A stretch of 64,000 nucleotides of DNA from Thiohalocapsa sp. PB-PSB1 (GTDB taxonomy: Bacteria > Pseudomonadota > Gammaproteobacteria > Chromatiales > Chromatiaceae): the NCBI GenBank assembly GCA_016745215.1, contig CP050890.1:1736001-1800000 (forward strand), written 5' to 3'. This document shows, piece after piece, positions 51,401 through 57,537 of this stretch. Both the position numbers and the translations under genes were made by a program. The notes under the pieces are model-generated. The model was given only the letters and a program-made list of their open reading frames with translations, did not search any database and was not told the origin of the DNA. Numbering within the stretch: the stretch's first letter is position 1; every line of letters begins with the position of its first letter.

Positions 51401-51650
51401 CGGCCTCCAGGATCGCCTTTCGCGAGCGCTGGGTGGCCTCGGCGCCCATCAGGATGCGCATCTTGTCCAGCCCCTGCCAGTGCTGGTCCAGGGCAAGGAG
51501 GGCGCCGATCTCGAAGTACCCGGTTGCAATATCGAAGGCTTTGGCGATCCCGCACCATTCTTCGAGGTAGCGCAGCCCTGTCCAGCCGAACGCGCTGTTG
51601 TCGACGATGAAGAGGTCGCGGCCTCTGGAGCCTTGTGCCACGGGGGTCAC
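48492..51650 (-). CDS. PLD-family nuclease fused to SNF2/SF2 helicase
   Basis: 1052 residues from GTG 51650, overlapping the regulator stop in a GTGA. The N-terminal domain (1-200) is phospholipase-D-like, with the HxK motif KFHAKAYI near residue 130 and GSSNFTAPGLTKNVELN. The helicase has Walker A CDGVGLGKT near 268, DEAH (VIVDEAHHFRN) near 360 and motif III LTATPINNRLSDL. Its C-terminal lobe has STDVLSEGLNLQDAARMVNY and QRIGRVDR near 780-815. One visible HKD motif implies dimerisation for PLD catalysis. With the following methyltransferase it makes a restriction-like pair: ATP-driven motor and nuclease plus modification enzyme. Confidence 0.9.
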   Translation of the reverse strand: MTPVAQGSRGRDLFIVDNSAFGWTGLRYLEEWCGIAKAFDIATGYFEIGALLALDQHWQGLDKMRILMGAEATQRSRKAILEAVRSRAVERLDDSLEADKQQNPFLHGVSAILEALRARQIECRVYDRDKFHAKAYITHAKLEVVGSQALVGSSNFTAPGLTKNVELNIQVQSAREVAQLQEWFEEHWEDATDVTDTIIETVSRHIHLYTPFDIYTRALFEFFRGHELTATEWDESHSKMFPRLDRYQQEAYWALMKIARQHGGAFLCDGVGLGKTFVGLMLIERLVLHEGKRVVLFAPKAAKEGVWGPHLRAWLPHIGGFGGNADFSNLAVFSHTDLNRKGDFPERFQRIAELADAVIVDEAHHFRNPGREGDEAEGKAPSRYYRLFELLDDAVRPKTLFMLTATPINNRLSDLRHMIELFTRGDDAYFARTLGVNNLRSHFNNMEKALRQSVGHDVPDIAEVMGEAQELLTGDSIFTSLVVQRSRAYARESQIRETGKAAMFPERRAPQVAEYSIRKTYGHLLDMFEKAFQRKNPLFTLPMYYPLAWYKGSDASIDPFEQNRQKQVVGLIRTNFLKRFESSVAAFELSCDRLLKKLLAFLEVHSETDAEKRRLKRWKLQNHEVLGYAVQRQLDLWGDDGDETDDEDIVPQEMLDAVERLDRDEFDVPEMMQETFLDLDQIVQFIGEARKFEPKHDDKLKKLIRLLKVKDVAGQKVLIFTEFADTARYLKGQLDRADIDGVSQVDSATKASRADVIQRFSPYYNGLSSGELAEKGRAEIRVLISTDVLSEGLNLQDAARMVNYDIHWNPVRLMQRIGRVDRRMNPEVEERLLVDHPEIAPSRGKVSFWNFLPPDELNAILTLYTKVTQKTLLISKTLGIEGKKLLTPDDDYEALKEFNHAYEGTRTAVEDMHLEYQALIRDDPNLEAHLSQLPGAVFSGRKRLAKGARGVFFCYGLPALDKEAGEFTEAAGTARWYLYDLDLDTVLEDPGEIVASIRSKPNTPRKCTTAEKTLVEVRKKIEKHIKNSYLKRIDAPIGVKPSLKCWMELNEG

Positions 51651-51868
51651 GGTTTCGCCGCTGCTGAGCTGTCGTGCTCCGCCGAGCCGGCGCGCGGCGG
51701 TTGATCCTGATCGGCCTGCGCCAGGCTGCGCGCTCGTGCATGGTCAAGGATCAGCACCTCAACCATAGAGGCAACGGAACGGCGCTCACGCTCGGCGGCG
51801 AGCCTCAGCAGCGCCTTGACCTCGGAGGTCGTACGGATGGTGAGGACTTCGTTCTTGGTGCGACGCAT
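51647..51868 (-). CDS. RHH (Arc/CopG-like) regulator of the island operon
   Basis: 73 residues from ATG 51868; the open frame is longer but the domain starts at MRRTKNEVLTIRTTSEVKAL. The beta strand (EVLTIRTT) and two helices (VKALLRLAAERER, SVASMVEVLILDHARAR) form a ribbon-helix-helix DNA-binding fold, and the remaining tail is Gln/Ala/Ser-rich. It is coupled to the PLD-SNF2 helicase by a four-base overlap and heads the operon, so it probably represses it. The regulator at 57314-57514, which heads the DISARM-like operon, has the same layout. Confidence 0.8.
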   Translation of the reverse strand: MRRTKNEVLTIRTTSEVKALLRLAAERERRSVASMVEVLILDHARARSLAQADQDQPPRAGSAEHDSSAAAKP

Positions 51869-52194
51869 CGGATCACCCGGTGAGCTTTGGTGATGCCAAT
51901 GTACTGCCAACGAAGACCTTTGCACAACCTGCCGATTCGTCAAAGTCCGCTGCCAAAGCCGACATTGCGGCAGTCCGCACCGCTGACCTCATGTCCCGCC
52001 GTGCAGAAATCCGGTCGTGCCGACGCGGCAGGCAGATCGACGAGCAGGCAAGGCCCGACCGATCTTCGAGTTTTCGGCCTCGGTTCCGGTGCTTTCTGCT
52101 GCGCTATGTCCTGCTCAACCAAGAGCCCTTGGAGACCTTCATGCACGGAGCAAGCGCTTACGTGACCGCGGGAGACTGAGGATCAAGACGCACT
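51869..52194. other. Upstream region of the island defence operon
   Basis: 326 bases between two leftward genes. It should contain the operon promoter and the regulator's operator. I found no convincing promoter pair or perfect operator palindrome, and the short open frames here look accidental. Confidence 0.4.
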
Positions 52195-52488
52195 CTATTC
52201 GATTTTCACCTGGTAGACGTTGCCTGCGGAGTCGCGCAGCGCGGCCTCGCGGGTCCCGGTTGCCTCAAAGAAGCTCCGCGCGAGCCTCATGGCCTCATTG
52301 AGGAAGGCGCCGGGGTGTTCGCCGGGCTCGGCCATCAAGAGGCGTTCGATGACTTCGGCTCGACCTTTGGCATTGCTGCGGGCGACCAGGTTGTCCAACC
52401 GGCTCACGGCGGCGGGGGTCAGCCGCACCTCGATGGTGTGCTTCGGGTCGCGCGCTCGCCAGCGGGCTTGAGCTTCAGGCGTCGCCAT
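52195..52488 (-). CDS. Small RHH-like DNA-binding protein
   Basis: 97 residues from ATG 52488 (MATPEAQARWRARDPKHTIE). The frame is open further upstream, but the family starts here. TIEVRLTPAAVSRLDNLVAR then KGRAEVIERLLM fit a ribbon-helix-helix fold, followed by a helical stretch (FLNEAMRLARSFFEATG) and a short strand (GNVYQVKIE). It is probably a regulator or an antitoxin-like protein without a visible toxin. It lies in the integrase-proximal, decayed part of the island. Confidence 0.6.
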   Translation of the reverse strand: MATPEAQARWRARDPKHTIEVRLTPAAVSRLDNLVARSNAKGRAEVIERLLMAEPGEHPGAFLNEAMRLARSFFEATGTREAALRDSAGNVYQVKIE

Positions 52489-52680
52489 CGTCGAGTCCGT
52501 AGAAAGACGCTGGAAATCGAATCCCGAGTCGCAGGTCCGACTCGCGTTGGCGTCGTGCCCGCTCACGCCGACGCTTCGTTGCTGCCGACTTGACGGAACG
52601 ACGATGGCGGGTTTCCCGGTGGGCGTCGCTGGTCAGGGCACGGCGGGCGGCTTCCAGGTTGTGCGCGGACTGTTCACGCC

Positions 52681-52926
52681 CCTAGGCTGAAGTTCCCCGT
52701 AAAATCTGCCCAATTTCGCATCTAACTATTTGTAATCGTTGTAAAATATCGAAAATTTGCTCGTAAAAATGTAGGCATGTAAATTGGATTTTTGCACAAA
52801 TTTGATTTATGCTTCAGCAAAATAATCAGACAGTTAGGTGTAGGCAGAGCGGTGAACCATAAAATTTTCTAATTAATTGATTTACTTAAGAAAAGTCTGA
52901 CTTGTGCCTGGGAACTTCAGCCTAGG
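52681..52926. mobile_element. AT-rich MITE-like insertion with 17-bp inverted ends
   Basis: CCTAGGCTGAAGTTCCC at 52681-52697 is perfectly inverted at 52910-52926. The 246-bp interior is strikingly AT-rich (TTTGTAATCGTTGTAAAATA-type sequence) compared with the GC-rich island. It has no open frame. No clear target duplication is seen. The first nine terminal bases equal those of the 37060-37324 element, suggesting related transposases. Confidence 0.8.
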
Positions 52927-53037
52927 CGGTTTTGGGGCCAGAGCTCAGTCCGCCGTGATGCCGGCATCTGCCATTGGACAGCGCCTTGCAGCGGCATTTT
53001 CCGCCGGCTCGGGTTTTCGCTCCGCAGAGGTCGAGTT

Positions 53038-53493
53038 TCATGGGGTTTTCTGGCACGCTTGGCACGCGAGCGTCTCGGGCTCAGCGGCGGGCTGTTCGGT
53101 TGGCGCGTCGACCTGGTGACGCCGGAGAACATTCCGAACCGTGCCATCGGAACAGCCGACCACGCGCGCTATCCCTCGCTTCGACTTCCCGGCCTCGAAC
53201 AACCTGATGATGGTCTGGTCGCGGCCTGCATCATTGCCATTACGCTGTAACGCCAGCTCGCCGCGATAGTAGGCCGCTCGCTGGTCTGCCGACAGGCTGT
53301 CGAGAAGCGCCGTCTCCGCCTGATCTGCTGCGAGTCGTACCGCTTCCCGGAGCGTTACGCCGTAACAGGCTGCAAGCCGCTCAAGCGCCGCCTTGACCTC
53401 GATATTGACGACAAGGTTGAGCCGAGCGCCTTTGCCGCCCACGTCGGTCAGGTGCCGCTGCCGATACTACCTTTGCCTCTCCGCGTTGGTCAT
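53038..53493 (-). pseudogene. Helix-turn-helix regulator gene interrupted by an amber codon
   Basis: From ATG 53493 the frame reads MTNAERQR, then TAG (53469-53467), then YRQRHLTDVGGKGARLNLVV and on for 134 residues to 53038. The N-terminal MTNAERQRRYRxRH pattern is familiar from plasmid/phage-type regulators, so the stop appears to be a recent nonsense change. Translation could restart at GTG 53442, leaving the domain intact. The body has a RHH-like start (NIEVKAALERLAACYGVTLR) and a C-terminal helix-turn-helix (IIRLFEAGKSKRGIARVVGC, then SDGTVRNVLRR). It ends in two cysteines (CQACQKTP). Confidence 0.65.
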
Positions 53494-53569
53494 GGCCATG
53501 GTGCCCTCGCTGTTTCGTTACGCCGTAACAGGCAATGCCGATCTGTCGTAGCTGCCGATCTAACCAAAA

Positions 53570-53764
53570 TCAGCCGCGCGCGATGCTTCGCCTTGTTTTC
53601 GGTGGATTCGAGAATGGTCGGAATGTGCGCCGCACATGGTCGGTTGGCTTTCTCTGCAAACCGTCCGGTGGTTGCCAGGTGAGCCGGTACTCATGCGCCT
53701 TGCCTTTTTGCCAGTTGACCCTCTTTTCATCGTTTTGCGTACGACGTTTGCGCGCGCATGGCAT
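53570..53764 (-). CDS. Short frame of unknown status
   Basis: 64 residues, very basic (MPCARKRRTQNDEKRVNWQK) with RLTWQPPDGLQRK in the middle. No family is recognised and no good ribosome-binding site is seen. It lies between the broken regulator gene and a helicase fragment, so it may be a remnant. The rest of 53494-53848 shows nothing else. Confidence 0.2.
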   Translation of the reverse strand: MPCARKRRTQNDEKRVNWQKGKAHEYRLTWQPPDGLQRKPTDHVRRTFRPFSNPPKTRRSIARG

Positions 53765-53848
53765 GGGCTTGGCGGCGGGGTTTCGGTTTTGCCGTCGGTA
53801 CCAGCGGTGCCGACGTGCAGTCTACCGGTAGAGGAGCAGGGACTCGGA

Positions 53849-54127
53849 TCATGCTGAACCTCGGCGCTTCGCCGACCGGATGTAGTAGCTCCGAATCCAT
53901 CGATACTGCTCAAACGTCGGTTCGATCGGCGGCAAATCGCGCCATGCCCAAGGCGGCTTGGCTTTGAACTTCGCCTGGTACGCGAAGAACGCCCAGCCTG
54001 GCTTGTGTCCGCGCTGTTCGCACTGCCAGAGAAACGCCTGATACCACTGACGACGGTCCTCGATCGTGTCACCGGTGGCGTCGGACGGCTTTCCGTACTC
54101 TGTCAGCCGGCCGTCGAGATACACCAA
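53849..54127 (-). pseudogene. C-terminal fragment of a RadD-like/DEAD helicase
   Basis: The frame reads DGRLTEYGKPSDATGDTIED, then RRQWYQAFLWQCEQRGHKPG and WAFFAYQAKFKAKPPWAWRD. The Trp-rich RG-K-GWA-x-YxxKF motif is the conserved end of RadD-like DEAD-box helicases of phages and islands. No helicase motors precede it; instead the DNA joins directly to the 3' end of a ParE-like toxin gene. It is a deletion remnant. Confidence 0.55.
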
Positions 54128-54362
54128 GGTCGACCAGGCCAGCGGCCATCAGCAGTCGGTTGTCCTCGACCTGGTAGATGGCGCGGTAGTCGCCGCTGCG
54201 GACGCGATATAGGCGTTCTTCGCCGGACAGCTTAACTACGCCGGCAGGGCGCGGATCGGCTGCAAGCGATTCGATGACGCCGCCAAGCTGGCGTTGCGCC
54301 GGCTTGGGGAGCTTGTCGAACTGGCGCTTGGCGGCCTTGGTGAAGACGATGCTATAGGCCAT
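54069..54362 (-). pseudogene. RelE/ParE-type toxin with replaced C-terminus
   Basis: From ATG 54362 the sequence MAYSIVFTKAAKRQFDKLPK to YRVRSGDYRAIYQVEDNRLL is a normal RelE/ParE fold for about 72 residues. The usual ending (a V-x-VGHR-x-VYR type strand with catalytic residues) is missing. The frame instead continues through unrelated sequence (MAAGLVDLGVSRRPADRVRK) that comes from the 5' part of the helicase fragment in another frame. It is probably inactive. The start overlaps the antitoxin 3' end by 11 bases. Confidence 0.7.
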
Positions 54363-54558
54363 GCTCGGCCTTGACCGCTTCCCACGGGATTGTTTCCTCC
54401 TCGCCGCGCTCGATCCGGGCGAGCGCCTCGCGGGCGTCATTCAGGTCTTCCAGGACTTCGATGCGCTCGATCAGGGCCGTGTATTCGGCGATGGGGAGCA
54501 AGACGGACAGGGGTCTGCCGTCGGTGTCGGTCAGAAATTGCGGGTGCAGGTCGGGCAT
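54352..54558 (-). CDS. Type II antitoxin (RelB/Phd-like)
   Basis: 68 residues from ATG 54558. SVLLPIAEYTALIERIEVLE is the Phd/RelB-like DNA-binding and dimer segment. The tail LARIERGEEETIPWEAVKAE is typical of the toxin-wrapping helix ending in WxxVKxE. It is intact while its toxin partner is truncated, which is tolerable for the cell. It lies just downstream of the integrase gene. Confidence 0.82.
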   Translation of the reverse strand: MPDLHPQFLTDTDGRPLSVLLPIAEYTALIERIEVLEDLNDAREALARIERGEEETIPWEAVKAEHGL

Positions 54559-54605
54559 GCCGGTCGTCTCGCTCTTGATGGGGCAGGTGAATCCGTCGCG
54601 CTCGG

Positions 54606-55814
54606 TTATGCCGCGTCTTCGGTCCGCAGCATGACGACGTTATCGTTGCGTCGTTCAGCGTGCCGCAGGATGACGTCCTCGACCTGTTGCATGATCGGTC
54701 GCAGGTCCTCGACCGAGACTTGTGCATAGTGCAGGCCGGTGACGTCGCCGGTCGTCTTGTGATTCAGTGCGGCCTTGATGCCGTAGGCGCCGACTCCCGC
54801 GCGTTCCGCCATCGACGCCCATGTTCGGCGCAGATCATGCGGACTGATCTTCAGACCGGTGTCGGCTTCGATGGCGTCGAGCTGGCGCTGAATCTGTGCG
54901 GTGCCGATGACGTACTCACTCGCCGGATCGGCCGCTTGGCGCAGCGCGAACAGGTCGCGAACGCGCTGGCCGATCGGCAGGGTGTGGTCCTCGCCGTTCT
55001 TCGTTGCGCGAACGGTGAAGGTGGCCCGGCGCAGATCGACGTCGTCCCAGCGCAGATAGCCGGCTTCGCGGCGCCGAAGTCCGGTCAACAGGATCAGCTC
55101 CAGGTAGACCGCGACGCGCGCCCAATCGCCGTCTGCGCGCTTCTGGTGCGCTGGCAGGTTGCGGACCGACGCGAGCCAGGGCGCCAGCCCGTCAACCGCT
55201 AGCCGTCCGGTGCGGGCCTTGCCCTTCGACCATTTGGTCTGTATCCGGTTGAGCTTGTCGACCGGACAGCGGCCGAACGGCAGCTCGTTGTCCTCGGTGC
55301 CGTAGAACTCGGTGGCGAACCGGTGCGTCGCGCGTAGGACCTGCATCGCGCGCATGGCCAGGTTCGCCGATGCGGACTTGCTCAGCTCGGCGTGTCGCGT
55401 GACGGCCATCGCGCCGGTGATGCCGTTCAGCGGCTTGTCCGCGTCGGCTTGTTGGCGCTGCTCGGCCAATTGCTGGCGTAGCTCGTGGTTCGGGTTGATG
55501 CCTTGCCGCAGCTTGGCCAGGATTTCGGTGACGCGACCACGGACGGACGGCTGATCCTTCAGCGCTGTCATGGGCAGTTCGCCGACGATGGCGATCTTCA
55601 CGCGGACGGCATTGGTGCAGCCGCGCGGACGGGCGCGGACCTGGAGCACCTCGAGGCCGTGCGGGTAGGTCGCGCTCGCCGGATAGACGACGCCGATCAG
55701 ACCGGGCTGATCGGAATCCTTGACGGTGTAGCGCTTGCCGTCGGCCGGCGGCAGGTCGGCGAGTCGCTTCCCCGTGAATTTGAAGGGTGCTTGCGGTATG
55801 GTTTCGGTAGTCAC
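54606..55814 (-). CDS. Tyrosine-recombinase integrase of the tRNA-Met island
   Basis: 402 residues from GTG 55814, with a perfect AGGAGG seven bases upstream. The N-terminal part (FKFTGKRLADLPPADGKRYT) is a DUF4102-type arm-binding domain. A core-binding helical domain and the catalytic domain follow. The catalytic residues are Arg in LTGLRRREAGYLRW, His/Arg in PHDLRRTW, a His in LNHKT where GH is usual, and Tyr in LHYAQV. It should integrate and excise the island at tRNA-Met. It sits 240 bases inside the right attachment site and reads into the island. Confidence 0.93.
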   Translation of the reverse strand: MTTETIPQAPFKFTGKRLADLPPADGKRYTVKDSDQPGLIGVVYPASATYPHGLEVLQVRARPRGCTNAVRVKIAIVGELPMTALKDQPSVRGRVTEILAKLRQGINPNHELRQQLAEQRQQADADKPLNGITGAMAVTRHAELSKSASANLAMRAMQVLRATHRFATEFYGTEDNELPFGRCPVDKLNRIQTKWSKGKARTGRLAVDGLAPWLASVRNLPAHQKRADGDWARVAVYLELILLTGLRRREAGYLRWDDVDLRRATFTVRATKNGEDHTLPIGQRVRDLFALRQAADPASEYVIGTAQIQRQLDAIEADTGLKISPHDLRRTWASMAERAGVGAYGIKAALNHKTTGDVTGLHYAQVSVEDLRPIMQQVEDVILRHAERRNDNVVMLRTEDAA

Positions 55815-55888
55815 GATTCGACCTCCTACGTCGGGTTGTGACGAGAAGCCGAGTCGACGTTGCCGCGTCGCTCGGCTTCGCTGTTTCT

Positions 55889-55923
55889 GTGACCCCAGGA
55901 TGCTGGGGTCACGCTGGGGTCAC
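55889..55923. repeat. TGGGGTCAC repeats upstream of the integrase gene
   Basis: An inverted copy lies at 55889-55897 and two direct copies at 55904-55923, matching the left-end pair at 40409-40428. They lie between integrase gene and attachment core. They are the likely arm-type binding sites and may also autoregulate the integrase. Confidence 0.65.
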
Positions 55924-56056
55924 GGAATTATGCAGTTTCCTGCAATCAGGTGCAATTGCATGACAGCAGGCTAGAGGCCGGGACTCCAATCCAGAACAGT
56001 CACTTGGGTAGGACTCGCCCGGATTATCAGCGGCTTGTGGAAACCGCTTGAACAGT

Positions 56057-56134
56057 TCTCATAATGCCGATGTCGCTAGTTCGAATCTAGTCGTAGCCAC
56101 CAGAATAGTTCGAATCTAGCCGTAGCCACCAGAA
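56057..56134 (+). other. Right attachment region with two tRNA-Met 3' copies
   Basis: 56057-56100 repeats the tRNA 3' half with one substitution (C to T at 56090) and gains an extra C at the CCA end. 56107-56134 repeats the last 28 bases exactly, ending in CCACCAGAA. Two adjacent partial copies are more than one insertion explains: they point to two integration events, or one event into an already duplicated site. Confidence 0.88.
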
Positions 56135-56147
56135 TGGCGATTGAAGA

Positions 56148-56175
56148 ACAGCCGCTGCCCAGCGGCTGTTTTTTT
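56148..56175 (+). terminator. Rho-independent terminator beyond the right attachment site
   Basis: ACAGCCGCT (56148-56156) pairs with AGCGGCTGT (56161-56169), followed by seven T. It sits where the displaced original tRNA-Met 3' end would be read and probably terminated the tRNA gene before the island arrived. Confidence 0.88.
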
Positions 56176-56358
56176 ATTCGCTACGGTCTTGATCCTGTCA
56201 TTGATTTACTGTTCACCATTGCAGCCAGTCACCGACCCGACACCTCGTCGACCATTGGTCAGCGGTAACGATGGGAAACTCAGACTGTCGTTGCTCTCAT
56301 TCATTTGACTGTTGTTACTCTCACTCATTGGCAAACCACCGGCCAATTTGGGCAAGAC

Positions 56359-56474
56359 CCTAGACTGTCGAAATGTGCTGAGTTTTGATGCCAAACCGAT
56401 TCCGGGTCTTGGATTGCTTCATCGAACGCACTATGGAAGCCTAATCGGTGTCGGGGTCGCTATCGGAATCGAGA
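56359..56474. repeat. Copy of the left half of the 37060 element
   Basis: CCTAGACTGTCGAAAT at 56359-56374 corresponds to the 37060 terminus with one change. About 95 following bases match 37076-37170, including the AATCGGTGTCGGGGTCGCTA segment. No matching right terminus was found nearby. It leads straight into the four-helix-bundle pseudogene, so the shared DNA may be that gene's upstream region. Confidence 0.75.
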
Positions 56475-56487
56475 GAGAAAACGCCCT

Positions 56488-56866
56488 ATGCCATTCGGTC
56501 ATGATAAGCTCGACGTCTAGCGTGCGGCCATCGAGTCTGTCGGCTGGGCCTAGCGCGACTGCGAGCATGTGAAAGGACAGCGTAACGCGAAGGATCAACG
56601 CCGGTCGTTTGAAATCGCACGAGGCTCGGCGCTGGAGTGCGCTGCGATTGAGGACGTGCTCGCTGGTGTGCGAAGCGTTGTCCGCAGACGACAACAGCAA
56701 GCAAAAGGCACTGCTCGATCGTATCGTGGCCATGCTCACGAAGCGCGGACAGCGTGGCTACGCGGTCAGCGAGGAGCTTGGTGGATGGGTTGGTCGGTTC
56801 AATACCGACGCCGACGCCGATACCGACGCCGATACCGATACCGACGCCGATAGCGGTGCCGAATGA
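56488..56866 (+). pseudogene. Four-helix-bundle (23S-IVS family) pseudogene
   Basis: From ATG 56488: MPFGHDKLDV, amber, RAAIESVGWA, amber. After a deletion, RRSFEIARGSALECAAIEDV continues in one frame and ALSADDNSKQKALLDRIVAM, then LTKRGQRGYAVSEELGG, in another. These are helices of the four-helix-bundle family known from 23S rRNA intervening sequences. The tail is an iterated Asp/Thr/Ala run (DADTDADTDTDADSGAE) encoded by GATACCGACGCC units. At least two stops, one deletion and one frameshift disable it. Confidence 0.88.
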
Positions 56867-57313
56867 GTCGGCAGGCGACACCCAAGCCAAAAACCCGTTT
56901 AGCTTGTTTCTGCCCCATCACTAAGACGACGGTCTGCCGCAAGGTCACCGCCGTCCTGCATCCGCGGCTCTACCGGGTGTTCTACCTGCCGCTGTCGACC
57001 GCTAACCTGATGGATATGTACAAAGCCATCGGCCGAGAGCCGAGGTTGCCGGCCGAGCGTAACCGCGCCTCGGCTCAGCTCGCCGTGCACGGGCGTCCAA
57101 AACACTTCCCTCGAAGCCCTTCCCGCGAACCATCGCTGACCGCACTGCTCCACCTGCTCAGGCTTGACCACCGGGGTCGGCAGTGTGGGAAGGCTCCAGC
57201 ATGTCGGCGCGGCATGACTTGGGAATTTGGCCGGGAGATGATCAGAGAGACAACAACCGCGTTCTGCGTTACAGTTGCGTGCACACAGATATAGACACGG
57301 GAGCGCCGCGGGC
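56867..57313. other. Region between pseudogene and DISARM regulator
   Basis: About 450 bases. The first 60 match sequence beside 22440-22490, inverted. An open frame here (CRKVTAVLHPRLYRVFYLPL) resembles nothing I know and lacks a start signal. The promoter of the rightward defence operon probably lies in the last 100 bases, but no clear sites are seen. Confidence 0.4.
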
Positions 57314-57514
57314 ATGCCCGCCACCAAGACCGAAAACCTGACCTACCGCATCAGCCCGGACGTGAAGGCCAAGCTGCGTGAGGACGCCGCGCGCGAGCAC
57401 CGCAGCCTGGCGACTATGTCGGAGGTGATGATTCGGGGCTATCGGCCGGCGGCGGTGCCGGGTGTGGCCGATGTTGCAGAAACCGCGCGAATCGTGCCGC
57501 CCGGTTCCCGCTGA
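57314..57514 (+). CDS. RHH regulator upstream of the DISARM-like operon
   Basis: 66 residues from ATG 57314, with GGAG upstream. MPATKTENLTYRISPDVKAK then AREHRSLATMSEVMIRGY form a ribbon-helix-helix domain; the remainder is a short tail. It ends 23 bases before the helicase gene. The pattern TxN-x-LT-x-R then VKA, REHRS and MxEVxI is shared with the regulator at 51647-51868, so the two are homologues. It probably represses the defence operon. Confidence 0.8.
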   Translation: MPATKTENLTYRISPDVKAKLREDAAREHRSLATMSEVMIRGYRPAAVPGVADVAETARIVPPGSR

Positions 57515-57537
57515 GGGCATGCACCGGAGCTTTAGGG

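Noticed and set aside
45084..51650. Calling the island helicase/methyltransferase pair DISARM
   Set aside because: The helicase carries a PLD domain and the methyltransferase has an ISP-type specificity end; no DrmA, DrmB or DrmC genes accompany them.
51880..52179. 99-residue plus-strand frame between two RHH genes
   Set aside because: No ribosome-binding site, no recognisable domain, and it overlaps the likely operon promoter.
56863..57294. 143-residue plus-strand frame before the DISARM regulator
   Set aside because: It starts inside the pseudogene's tail, crosses repeat DNA and resembles no family.
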